Part shown: positions 1 to 10,531 of the stretch, piece by piece
Layout of the letters: each line of letters starts with the position of its first letter
Numbering within the stretch: position 1 is the first letter of the stretch
Assembly: GCA_963681505.1 (NCBI GenBank)
Contig: OY811976.1
Coordinates: 4,330,003 to 4,394,002 of the forward strand
Direction: 5' to 3'
Origin: Eunapius fragilis
Lineage: Eukaryota > Porifera > Demospongiae > Spongillida > Spongillidae
DNA: 64,000 bases
Translations under genes and position numbers: made by a program
The notes under the pieces: generated by a model
The model's database searches: none
The model's input: the letters and a program-made list of their open reading frames with translations, nothing else
What the model was told of the DNA's origin: nothing

Positions 1-224
1 GAAAAAAAAAAACAAGAACTTTGTGTGATAAGAAATCTGGAAGAAAAAAACCACGTTGAAAAGATGTTGATTGTGAATATACCAGTAAGTACAAAGTTGC
101 GAGAACAAAAATACAATCTTTGCATTTAATCCATTAAACATGTTTCAGACTTGCACTCATAATTTCACAAACCCATGCAGTATGTTGTTTAAAAAATTGT
201 TCTTCTTTATTTACTACCCACAAG

Positions 225-606
225 ATGTTTCAGTAGACCAAACTCTCATTTACTACAGTCCTACTCAGTCACTGCCACCAACATATGCAGAAGGTATGTT
301 GTATAAATATGTGTCAGCACGACACATTATAAATTTTCCTGCTGCTTAGATGTTCCAGCAGAAAATAACAGCCCTCTACACTCAACACCCCCAACAGCTG
401 CACCTGGTATGCCAATTGTCCCTATTACACAAGTGTAGATGTTCCTGCCGACTACAGGAGTCCCCCACACTCAATACCACAAACAGATGCACTTGGTATT
501 CCAATTGTCTCTATTATAAAAGTATATATGTCTTGCTTCTTAGATGTTCCTGCAGAGCACAACAGTCCCCCATACTCAATACCAACAACAGATGCAGATG
601 CATCTG
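225..606 (+). CDS. four tandem phase-1 exons of a Pro/Ser/Thr-rich stalk (partial gene)
   Basis: Four short exons are seen at 225-293, 350-406, 439-495 and 544-606. Each follows an AG acceptor and ends in G before a GT donor, and each length (69, 57, 57, 63) is a multiple of three. All are phase 1-1, so each GAT codon is split across the junction. They encode related peptides that begin DVSVDQ, DVPAEN, DVPADY and DVPAEH, then run S-P-x-x-S-x-P-x-T and end in G. Introns are only 32 to 56 bases. Symmetric phase-1 exons of this kind usually encode extracellular linkers or stalks, as in the receptor gene at the other end of this window. The first and last exons of the gene are not seen: it may begin left of the window or have been disrupted by the element starting at 805. 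A further weak exon (660-698) may follow. No known domain is recognised, so the receptor idea is inference. Confidence 0.6.
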
Positions 607-659
607 GTAAATGTCTGTATCATCATGTTACTAAATCCATCATAAGTTGTACTAATCAG

Positions 660-698
660 GTAACTCAGAATTTGCCACAAAACCAGTTTTTCATGAAG
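660..698 (+). CDS. possible fifth stalk exon
   Basis: This 39-base stretch lies between a CAG and a GTGCAG, is again phase 1-1, and would encode GNSEFATKPVFHE. The polypyrimidine tract is poor and the donor is weak, so this is only a candidate continuation of the exon series that ends at 606. Confidence 0.25.
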
Positions 699-804
699 GT
701 GCAGAACTGAAATAAATGTTCAATATGTGAATGAATTATTTACCCTATACAGGTAAATTATAAATAAACGAGCAAAAGAACAGTTTGCATTCATAAGAAC
801 CAAA

Positions 805-2437
805 ATGTACAAACGTGCAGAAGAATCTAGTTCAAGTGGAGAGAAAGTGAAAGAAGTTACTGTCATTGATGCCGATGCATATGAACAATCATCAACAGTA
901 GCTGATACATGGTGGTTAAGGGAGCTTGATTTGTGTCAGTCTGATAAGGAATTGATTATATCTAACAAATGGCTCTCAGCACCAATCATTGCAGCTGCTC
1001 ATGATCAAATGATCCTATCTAAACAGATTGAGGATGTATTTAAGAGACGGCTTGCTCTATTTTACGGAAGATGGGGCAGACTCAACAGCAAAGCAGTGGA
1101 TCGTAGATAAAGAGAGTCAAATGAAGGTGATCACGTCGAGTCACGATCAGAAATTAGGTGAGTCACGATGCTATTGATTTTTAATCTTTTGGATTAACAG
1201 TCGCGACTTATTTTTACCGGTTTCACATGTTCCTAAAATGCGGTGGACATTTTGGACGTGACAAGACTCTTCAGAAAATCTGTTCGCGCTTTTATTGGCG
1301 CGATATGACCAAGCATCTTAAGGAGACCGCAGTGCTACATCCGATTCCCGTTAAGACCGAAGTCTGGCATCAAATTAGGATCGATCTTGTAGGCCCTCTT
1401 AAACTTACACGCAGAGGAAATAGGTATGTTCTATTTATTTCGTGCAATCTGCTACGAGTAGGTTGTTTGTGAACAAAATACTGTTATGCATGCTTGATAG
1501 CTTCACCTAGACCACGTTCGCAGCACTGTGCCTGCTGAGTAAAATCAGTTCATTCATAAGTATACAAACATGTTTCTTCTTCAGACACAAAGACCACAAT
1601 AAGTTAGTGTCTCTTACCGTTAGGCCAATGCCACATCAGTGAGAATACCTTTTCCATTGCAGAAATAGTCTAAGCTGATTTTTATAATGCTTCATATACA
1701 TGCAGGTACTTAAATGGCATAATTTATATTACAAGGCATGACCTGATTTTATTTTTAGATATCTCGCTACATGCACTGACTATTTTCCCAAGTGGCCAGA
1801 GGCTCAAGCCCTTCCAACAAAATCAGCTGAAGAAATAGCACACTTTCTTCTGTGACAGTCTCTTATTACACAGCTTGGTTGTTTTCATGTTTGCATTTCA
1901 GACCAAGGCCGTCAATTTGTTATTTCCCTCAAGAAAAAGCTTTTTGAAATAGCAGGTGTTGAACACCGGGTTGATAGCCTTAACCAATCACATTCACAGA
2001 CTACTGTTAATCAGGTTTGCATGTGCATGCTCTAATTTTTACTAGGAATCAAACATTGATGTGAGATTTATTGATGTTGAGCCCCAGACTAACAGCTCTG
2101 ACTGTGGTGTCTATGCTATTGCATTTGCTACTCGTCTTTGTTTCTGCAAGGGTATATGTTCCATACAGTAGTGTGTTAGCAAAATGAGGACTCATCAAGT
2201 CAGCTGTCTTGAAAAACGTCAATGGCTCCCTTCCCAAGTATTCAAAGGAAGTCAACCCTTTCTCATTCAATTGTAGCACAGCAACTAATTCCAGTCTCTT
2301 GTAGCTGTCGAATGGCACTAGCTGGAAGAATGATCCAGTGCTCTCACTGCACAGAGCAGTTTCACAAGAAGTGTGAACGGGTCACAAGAAATGAACTGAG
2401 CTCTTCGTGGCAATGCAGGCTGTGCGCAAAGAAATGA
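805..2437 (+). mobile_element. fossil integrase / Ulp1-like protease / PHD-finger element (KRBA2/Ginger-like)
   Basis: Broken element with several breaks. In order: 890-1020 resembles the N-terminal part of the Ulp1-like (C48) cysteine protease found in KRBA2-like proteins (WWLRELDL..KWLSAPIIAAAHDQM). 1227-1470 matches a Gypsy-type integrase zinc-binding segment and the start of the rve core (GHFGRDKTLQKICSRFYW, then WHQIRIDLVGPL). 1755-2010 carries further rve-like sequence. 2045-2215 resembles the C-terminal Ulp1 part, with the typical Gln-Thr-Asn then Ser-Asp-Cys-Gly signature. 2300-2437 is a PHD-type finger (CSCRM, CSHCTEQFHKKC, WQCRLC). Such combinations are known from Ginger-type DNA transposons and the KRBA2/GIN1 gene group, whose integrases are akin to Ty3/gypsy integrases. 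Terminal repeats were not found. A related remnant lies at 6180-6960 on the other strand. Confidence 0.72.
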
Positions 2438-4430
2438 ACAGTGTGACTGCATGTGGTGGCATGATTCTTTTTGTGTATGACTATGGCACTTCTGTTTTGA
2501 GGAATTAATCGATAGTCCGTCAAGCTAGAAATAAAGAACTGTTTCGTAGTAGTACTAAGTATCTGAATGCGCGTGTTACATTAATCGTCTGAGTCTCGTA
2601 CTTACAGTACTACACAGGTTCCCGATCGAATGTTCCGGGTATTTAACTACGCACGCATATGGTGGTTGTAGTGGGGGGGACAGCAAATCCTAAAGCGGAC
2701 AGGTAATCCTACGGTAAGTACTCTCCCCTCTAGATAATTCATCCTTCTATCTTTCTACGAAGTTTCATAAAGATTTGACGAAGCGCAGGGTCATTCTACT
2801 ATGCGCCAGTTACTGAACATCTTTGGACCGATACATCAAATGGTACTATACACCAGGATCTACAGAAACATCATTTTTAAAAACTTAGATCATAACTTTT
2901 GGGTTTGGATCACTAAAAATGTCGGAATTCCTATCTGACACTGAATTTTCAGGGTCAAAACATTAAGGTATCTTCAGGTTAAGGTTTTTGGCTTATAACT
3001 CAACAAATAGTTCGACTTAAGAACTCCTTTTTGTTGCACAGATAGCTCATTATAGTAGCTTTATATATGGATTGTTTGAACTCTTAACTCTAATTCGTTG
3101 TGAAGTTAGGATTATTTTTATAAGGTTTTTGATATGAGTGCTGCTTAGCATCAGTACGGCCGAATTATTTCGACTTAAGAGATGAAAATCATGTCATACT
3201 ATTCAGAGGTCCCTAAAGTAACCATATAATTTTTAATAATTTATTGGACATTTTCTAACCATACTAAACATTGCTATAAAGGCAGAAAAGCTTAAATTTT
3301 AAGGAATTGTATTAAATGTTAGGATTCTTCAGTAAATTATTTGATTACGTGACGTCACTGAGGGTGTGCGTACTACAGATAGCCATGTAAGGCGTGTTAT
3401 CCGCGTCAAACGCCACGGGTTCTTTTCAGAAATCAGAACCAATGCAGCTTGGCATCCCAAATGGACCATTCTTAAACAAGAGCCAGGAGCCTAATCCGCA
3501 AGCGCGTGATATGACGGTCTATAGCTATTAGCGGAAGATCTCAGAGAGGAGGCAAAAGCATGGTGCTTGCAGAACTCGTTAAACGAATCAGAATTTCAGC
3601 TGACTCTAATGACATAGATTGCAGCAATATAATAATATAACATAATAATATACATGCATATATAATCAACAGTGTTGATGTCAACCAAACAGCCATAGCT
3701 GCACTGGTACTGCAACGAGTACAATAGTCAGCCAGGTGAGGAGGGCCTTTATACATAGTATACCACCATTAAAATACGTTCTACTATGGTTTTCAAGTGC
3801 AGCTGTGAATGTTCGATTTTAGAGTTATAGTTGCATGCTTCAGTATAGCCTCATAAGATGACTATACATCTTGCAAAATATATATCAGTGCTATGACAAT
3901 TCCACAGGAGCAGCAAACCTTCATTTCCAGAATTTAACTTCTCTGCAAGGTGCATGTAAATTTCACCAAAGTACTATACGATGGGCAGATAACTCGGTAT
4001 AAAGCAAGTTACCAAAAATACTGATTGAATGATGATGAATCTGAAGAATAACGAATTGATGGTCATTGACATGCTCGTGGACTATTTAATTGGTGATTTA
4101 GTGTTTGTGGACAATGAAAATAATATTCTTCAATGGTAAATGATATTGTGCTCATTAATATGCATGCTAGTCAGTTTTTTGAAAATATGCATGTGATGAA
4201 TTTTAGTTAAAAACCATCTAAAAGTCTTAACAAATTAAAGTCAGAACCACTTATATATGCAATGTTTGGAATTAATATCTTAAGGAATGGCAAGGTTATG
4301 CTTATTGTTCCTCAATTTTTATTGCTATTACGCATTGACCACTGTACTAAAAAGTTGTCACTTTAGCGCTACATATCTCCGGTGTTAAAACTGATACGGT
4401 GACGCATGAAATATTGAAAAACACAGTTTT
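2438..4430. other. no gene seen; AT-rich intergenic DNA
   Basis: No open frame with recognisable coding character was found. A stretch at 2675-2715 (GGGGGACAGCAAATCC and GGACAGGTAATCC) echoes the GGGGGACA...ATCC motif cluster at 7140-7375. A full CRE-like octamer TGACGTCA sits at about 3350, but nothing near it shows which gene it would serve. Confidence 0.4.
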
Positions 4431-4499
4431 TTTTTGTTCTTTCTAACGACAATAATATTATATAATCTTTTGAGCATTTTTAAAAAAATTCCGCAGTGC

Positions 4500-5450
4500 C
4501 TATCTAGATCATTGTACCGCGGGGAAGGCGTAGGTTATCGAGAACCCACCACATTTGGTGTCAGGAGTGGGATAAAGTCTCCCTCGAGGCCTCGACGTGG
4601 TGGATGTCCAAGTCAACTAGTACTCATTCGGGTAATTTACTGTATATACAAAACAATGTCGCTAGAAGAGAAACAGGATGAGGAGCCAAGAGCAGTAGAG
4701 GCGCGAAAAGAAGAGGGAACAGCTGAACCAAGGGAAATAGAGGAGCTACTGCGAATGTTGATGAAAAACCGACTGAAACTGGAAGCAGAGTTTGTGGAAG
4801 AAAGGCGGAGGCGAGAGAAGGAGCTTGCGGCAGAGAGGGAATCGCGCGAACGGGAGGTTGCTCGGCAGATGAAGACGATGCAGAAGCAAATTAATGGAAT
4901 CTCTGATGGACCTAGTAAAGGAGTCAAAGAAGGAAGGAATTGATGTAATGTCGGGTTGTAGAGTATATTCTCCTAATCTGCTGGTGAAACTGGTGGCGCT
5001 AACGGAGAAGGATGATCATCGAGGCACAACTGGTGACGTCTGAACGCATCATCATGGAGGCCTGCAAGGTTCCGCAGAGTCAATGGACGGATCACCTGGC
5101 ACCCAGCTCACGGGCACAGCGCAGCTGGCGTTTGCAGCACTTCCGGGAGGGGTGACTACGAAGAAGCAATTCATTTCCGCTACAGAATTAATGAGGACGC
5201 TTATCGACGTCGTTTAAGGAAAACGGTACGTGAAGCTCGTGAGTCCTATAGAACGTATGTTATTCGTTTATTGGATTTGGGGACTAGGTGGTTGCGAGGG
5301 TGTGAACTCTAAGTCTAAAGAAGCTATTGGACTGGAAGTCTTTGCCGACTGAAAAGAGAGTATGGGTCAGCGACAGGAAACCTGTGACGTGCGTAAAAGC
5401 TGGAGAATTATATAATTAGCAGATGAATTCGAGCAGGTAAGAAATACTGA
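4500..5450 (+). mobile_element. LTR retrotransposon fossil: leader, primer-site-like sequence and gag remnant
   Basis: A leader with TTTGGTGTCAGGAGTGGG near 4555 resembles the region just inside the 5' LTR of Ty3/gypsy-type elements, where such a string serves as tRNA primer site. About 85 bases on, an open stretch from 4655 begins MSLEEKQDEEPR and continues as a highly charged Glu/Arg-rich coiled coil to 4943. From about 4960 to 5400 the + strand resembles a SCAN-like gag domain (for example the INEDAYRRRLR and RWLRGC segments). The element is broken and lacks pol; its 5' LTR start and 3' end could not be set. Family call is from memory of gag architecture and is moderate. Confidence 0.55.
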
Positions 5451-5587
5451 GCCCAATACGCAGGATATTCAGGGTGTTACTAATATGCGGAGAGGAACGG
5501 AACTTTTGCGAACGTTCCGTTCCGTTCCGCATTTTAGAATGCGGAACGACTATGCAGTTTTTTAAAACCTAATCTAACAACCCAGTA

Positions 5588-6100
5588 TGGCATGCATGTT
5601 TGTCACATTTCTAATCTGAGGGACATGCAGTATGATCATGGCATACATGTGTACATGTGTCACATAATTGTGGAGAATTTAATAGCATTCATGTGTATCA
5701 CATTGCTAATCTGAGGAACAGTATCACAGTGGTGCCCTCTTGCTAATTTGAGGAACAGTATGATCATGGCATACATGTGTGTCACATTGCTAATCTGAGG
5801 AACAGTATGATCATGGCATACATGTGTATCACATTGCTAATCGGAGGAACAGTATCACAGTGGTGCCCTCTTGCTAATCTGAGGAACAGTGTGATCATGG
5901 CATGCATGTGTGTCACATTTCTAATCTGAGGAGCAGTATGATCATGGTATACATGTATCACATAATTGTAGAGAATTTAATTGCATTCATGTGTATCACA
6001 TTGCTAATCTGAGGAACTGTATCACAGTGGTGCCCTCTTGCTAATCTGAGGAACAGATGATCATGGCATACATGTCTGTTACATAATTGTGGGTAATTTA
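5588..6100. repeat. minisatellite with two alternating unit types
   Basis: Two unit types share the start CTAATCTGAGGAACAGTAT. One continues GATCATGGCATACATGTGTG then TCACATTG; the other continues CACAGTGGTGCCCTCTTG. They are interspersed several times with small variants, and a longer variant carries ACATAATTGTGGAGAATTTAAT. Just upstream (5495-5555) a GGAACG-rich inverted repeat may belong to the same array. Confidence 0.75.
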
Positions 6101-6179
6101 ATTGCTGTACCATCGTCAAAATATAACGTTTAGCAAATTACACTAGAAGGAAATGTATGACTGAAATTCATCCCTGACA

Positions 6180-6960
6180 TGGTGAACCTTAGTTTTGTAG
6201 CGAAGACTTGCAGACAGGAAAGAACCATTTCTCTTTTCTTTGATTCCATGCACTCTTAGGTACACACACCTCCCCATGATAACATTCATGACAGGTGCTG
6301 CAACATATCATGGGATTTTCAGAAAGCTTTGGCAAACAGCAAGTGCAGTAAACTTTAACCGCTTGCCTGGAATTGACTTTGAATCCATGATGCCATTTTA
6401 CAAGGCAGGGAAACTTGTAAACTCTCCTGCCTCCAGGCATTGAATCAAGTGCTGTTGTAAGGCTGACTGGTTAAAAGAAAGATACCTGGTTTCCTCATTT
6501 TAACACAAGGAGGCTGCATAAGCCACTTCAGACTCCACAGTCATTTGGACCTTTTTTGTCAGTGGACATCGATATATTCCAGTGTAATTGCTGACTTAGC
6601 TGTGTTTATCATACAAGCTATCTGATGTTGTATGTATGCTGGGACTGCAGGATGAATACAGACTATCATACACTCTGACTATTTCTGGATGTTCAGTTCC
6701 CACATTACTGACAGTGAGCCAGTGGCCTTGTGGTTCATGAAGGACCTGAATGAATCTGTCTCTCAATTTCAAAGCTCATAGTAAGACTGCATCCCATTCC
6801 TGAAATCCTGCTCCTTTAACACAAAACTGCATACTCTCCTGCGAATCGCTCGCTTGTCATTTTTGGTAGCATTTGGACTATACTCGCTGTCCTTGAGATA
6901 TCTATAGATATCGTTGTATAATTGAATCTCTTTCTGCTCTGTCATTCGCACTTAGAATTT
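6180..6960 (-). mobile_element. fossil Ulp1-like / PHD element with KRBA2-like N-terminal piece (reverse strand)
   Basis: Read on the - strand, 6951-6769 gives a segment typical of the N-terminus of KRBA2-like integrase proteins (IYRYLKDSEYSPNATKNDKR). Then 6760-6480 resembles the N-terminal half of a Ulp1-like protease (FIQVLHEPQGHW, VRVYDSLY). 6440-6189 ends in a PHD-like Cys/His finger (CTCC, CCSTCHECYHGEVC, WFFPVC). The integrase core itself is absent and the element is broken with several breaks. It is related to the fossil at 805-2437 but not a simple inverted copy of it. Confidence 0.62.
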
Positions 6961-7139
6961 GTCACACGCTGTTCATCTGTTCCAAACACGTGAGAGAAAT
7001 GAGGTATTATATACGGTATACTAATACAAAGAAATCTTAGAAACCAAGTGTTTGCGTCTTGTAGTCGAGTCGGTTGGTGAGATCTAGCATATTAAAGCAG
7101 TTGCAACTTTAAGCACGTGTCTAACCCACTAATGCATGA

Positions 7140-7375
7140 TGAAACATCTGTACGGGGGGACACGCTATCCTAAAGGTGCACAACGTATACTAGGATAGGG
7201 TGTCCGCAGGGGGACAGCCTATCCGGGGGGACAAGCTATCCTGTTACAGGGGCAGGTACTGCGGAGGAGGGAATAATTAAATCCGCTAGCAGAACGTGTC
7301 CCCCCGGACAGAATCCGCTAGTGGATTGTATCCGTGGGAATTAATTGTGTCCGGGGGAACAATTTTTTTTGTGGG
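7140..7375. repeat. cluster of GGGGGACA...ATCC motifs
   Basis: The motif GGGGGACA followed within a few bases by CTATCC occurs at least three times in this short GC-rich stretch. Reverse or variant forms (TGTCCCCCCGGACAG, TGTCCGGGGGAACA) and two ATCCGCTAG copies also occur. Arrangement is partly inverted. No coding potential. Probably a decayed small transposable element; a diverged partner lies at 2675-2715. Confidence 0.45.
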
Positions 7376-7896
7376 GGGCCCGCACTGCAATCAAGCAGTT
7401 CAACACCCATGGCGATCGTTTTTGGTACAAATTTAATTTAGTAGCGAGCGTGGTCCTGTGCATGCAACTGTCTTATACTTAGTCTTGCAAAATGAATTTA
7501 ATTGAATTAATAAAAACTTTAGTTAATACAATTCCCTATCCTTCGTACCTATTAAGAATCATTTCTTGTGCATGTCATGCAGTACTATTCTCGTGTGGAG
7601 GAGTCAGTTATCTGTCGGTGCATGTCATGCAGGAGGAACGTCCCAGGCAGCTCCACTATATTGCAGACAACCGTATAGTTGTGCGGAAAAATCCCGCAAA
7701 CCCGTAACTTCACTCGTAGTACTCAGTTCAGCTTACACAGCTGCCCCACCTACGCAACCTACGCTGTATAGTAACACTCCTGACCATATATGAATGCATG
7801 CAGCATATGTTTATATGACTGTTACATATATATATACGACACATGATTATTATAATATAATATCATGTACATGAGTCCTTACTTTGTTGATGAGAA
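7376..7896 (+). other. 5' flank of the heptahelical receptor gene
   Basis: No exon was recognised. The stretch contains two direct copies of GTGCATGTCATGCAG (from about 7567 and 7618) and AT-rich DNA close to the receptor start. No clear TATA box was set with confidence. Confidence 0.35.
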
Positions 7897-8811
7897 ATGA
7901 ACAACACCTGGGAAACCAATACCGCATTGGCCATAATCAACGGCGCTTCTGCATTCGTATGCCTACTAGCTGTTCTCTTGGTCTTTGGTTTGCGGCTTCA
8001 CGAAAAAGTCGTCTACAGACTGGCTCTCTACCAGGTGTTAGCATCGCTCTCCTTTGCCGTTGTGGAAACGCTGCAAATAATTTTCATCAATTACGACAAA
8101 AACCAGGTATATAACCAGGTGTGTACCGCCATTGGCTTTTTTGTCATGTACACCAGATGGACGAAGTTACTCTTCACGATGTGGGTGACCTTTCATCTTT
8201 TCTGTTTTGGTGTGCTCCGTAAGAACATCAATAATATTGAGGTAGTATATGTTGCAACGTCGCTGCTTCTACCTGCGCCAATTGCTATTGCACCAGTTGT
8301 AAGAGGAAAATACACATATTACAGTAACTCGTTGGCATATGATTGCTTCATTAATGGACCAAATGCTATAGTTGAGAAGTTAGTCCTATGGGACGGACCG
8401 GCAATCTTTATCCTCACGGCGACGTCTTTTACTATGGTTATCATGGTGACAATCATTATTAAACTACTTCTTCGCAAGTTAAAGTACGAACCAACTACTG
8501 GTAATGATAAGTTTTGGAGGGCTCTGAAAGAGCTTCTCCCATTGGCAGCTTTTCCTGTATTGTTCTTGATTTTCAAACTACCCGAGCTCACACTGGACAT
8601 CTACATGTCCGTTAACCACGACAAACCAAACGATGCATTTCTAGTAGTCACTTTAGCATTCATCTCCCTCTGGGGCATGGCGTCAGGTATGACGCTTATC
8701 ATTCATTTATCCATGGTAAAGTGCTCTGCGAAGAAGAAAGTGGAGCTACTTATAACAACGTCTTTTAGCCAATCGTACAGTCAACTACAGCAGTCGCCGC
8801 ATGCGTATTAG
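7897..8811 (+). CDS. seven-transmembrane receptor, non-rhodopsin (cAMP-receptor/GPR157-like)
   Basis: Intact single-exon frame of 304 residues. Seven hydrophobic helices lie at about residues 10-32, 39-64, 78-106, 115-134, 166-192, 209-235 and 247-272, with a short outer N-terminus holding a glycosylation site (Asn3-Thr-Trp shifted by one, NNT) and a short inner tail rich in Ser and Gln. Cys76 and Cys150 could form the usual bridge between the helix-3 top and the second outer loop. The DRY and NPxxY signatures of class A receptors are absent. The WDGP at helix 5 and overall short loops recall the cAMP-receptor-like and GPR157 groups, so plasma-membrane G-protein signalling is likely. Ligand is unknown. 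The first ATG was chosen because helix 1 starts ten residues in and no upstream in-frame start is open. The family call rests on pattern, not on a search. Confidence 0.85.
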   Translation: MNNTWETNTALAIINGASAFVCLLAVLLVFGLRLHEKVVYRLALYQVLASLSFAVVETLQIIFINYDKNQVYNQVCTAIGFFVMYTRWTKLLFTMWVTFHLFCFGVLRKNINNIEVVYVATSLLLPAPIAIAPVVRGKYTYYSNSLAYDCFINGPNAIVEKLVLWDGPAIFILTATSFTMVIMVTIIIKLLLRKLKYEPTTGNDKFWRALKELLPLAAFPVLFLIFKLPELTLDIYMSVNHDKPNDAFLVVTLAFISLWGMASGMTLIIHLSMVKCSAKKKVELLITTSFSQSYSQLQQSPHAY

Positions 8812-9544
8812 CCTACATTGGTGTATAACATGTGTAGTATAGTATAGTTGTGTATTAGATATATATATAATATGTATTATATAATATATATTATATCAGG
8901 CGCCATATCCAGAAATGAGCGGTCAAAGGGAAAAGCTAATTAATTCGCGGTTTGCGAATCAGCGAATATTCCCGTATATTATCCCATAGAAATGTATGGG
9001 GTCCTTCAATACCAAGCACACCAGATTTTTCTCAGCTTTTGCCAAAACAAATTGTTTGTATACTATATTTGCCATGATTTTTAGTGGGGTCGCCGTATTT
9101 TTCCTATTTAAGGTTAGGCTTCCCTAGGATTGTCATAACATTGTCCTCAATGTACAGGTAGTCAATGGGAGCGTTTCTCATTACAATATTCCACGACCAT
9201 TTGTGTCAACACCTTAACGATTTCCTATTTTGCCAAGAGAGAAACACATAGTTAGTACATCGAAGAACTATATTATGCATTGAAAACTAGGTCTTCCAAT
9301 TTAAAAATCGGCTTCCATAATTGGAAGAAGTATTCCATATTGAATCAGTATGTTGTCTCCGTCTCGTGCCCTCACAATTGTACGTACGTCGCAACAGCAG
9401 TTGACATAGAGCAAATGACACAGAGACCAATACAGAGACCGATATAGATTTGGGACCGGAAGTCGACACAGAGACCGACTTGGGCGTAATCCCACCAGAA
9501 GTCGGATACTAGTAACGTACGGCAGGCAGGCAAGCTGGGAATGA
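8812..9544. other. 3' flank of receptor gene; no gene seen
   Basis: A TA-rich palindromic run lies at about 8855-8897. At 9460-9500 there is a segment (GGAAGTCGACACAGAGACCG) that recurs at 10185-10210, showing a dispersed repeat. Otherwise no support for a gene. Confidence 0.4.
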
Positions 9545-9965
9545 TAAATGGTGTCTCATTCCATCGTAACGATGGGGAAATTGACATCTTCGTAGCAACC
9601 CGAGGCTGCTAAATTTTGCCTTTAGCCTGCGACGTGCACGCAAGTATTAGTTCAGCGCCACACTCGGATCACGTGCCATCCCCCTCATAATTATCGCGCA
9701 ACATCACAGTTATAAATTCAAAGCTTCTGGGGGCCCCTATGGGGGGAGCATACAACGCTCCACACAAGGAGTTGCGAGGAGCGTTGTACCAGAAGCATTG
9801 AATCTCCATTCGTTGTAACTATGTCGGGGGGATGGCACGTGATCCGAGTGTGGAGTTGAGCTAATACGTACGCACGTGTACGTCGCAGGCTAAAGGCAAA
9901 ATTTAGCAGCCTCGGGTTGATACGACGATGTCAATTTCCGATCGATGGAATGAGACACTATTTAT
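9545..9965. mobile_element. foldback (palindromic) MITE, about 420 bp
   Basis: The ends TGGTGTCTCATTCCATCG and CGATGGAATGAGACACTA are inverted, and the two arms match inward for about 170 bases, including CGAGGCTGCTAAATTTTGCC, the CACACTCGGATCACGTGCCA block and runs of G. Short non-matching stretches in the arms show some age. The centre holds a smaller hairpin (ACAACGCTCC / GGAGCGTTGT). No coding capacity; superfamily not assigned. Confidence 0.75.
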
Positions 9966-10269
9966 AATTTCATTAAGTTAATACTTATGTACGTCTAGTT
10001 AGTCTCGCAAGCCAGGACGTACGGGCTACGGAGGACTGGGGCCCTCGTCCCAGTCCTGCTTACGTCGAACGTACAATAACTAAGTACGTTAATTAGGCTT
10101 GCAGCAGGGCGATGTCAACTTTACGCAATATGACGTAACCATATGACATACTTATATGACAGTTCGGTTTGGGCGTTGCCCTGGACCGGAAGTCGACACA
10201 GAGACAGATTTAGGCGTGGCCACACCATACATAGGATAATAGTAATGCACAGCAGGAAGGCAAGCTTAT

Positions 10270-10494
10270 GTCTCGTAGCCTCAATTCCATGGTCCTGTCT
10301 CATACATTTTTGTGTCACATAGCCTCCACTACATGCTCCTGTCCCATGCCCTTCCTTCACTGTAAATTCTGAGTGGGGGGAGGTGTGGTTGAGTTAAATC
10401 GCAGGTGTTATTTTGTGTTGGAATTTACTCTCTGAAACCACAAATGGACCATATTTTAATTTCATCTGCATGTCACACCCTTGCAGCTACAGGT

Positions 10495-10531
<37 letters not shown>

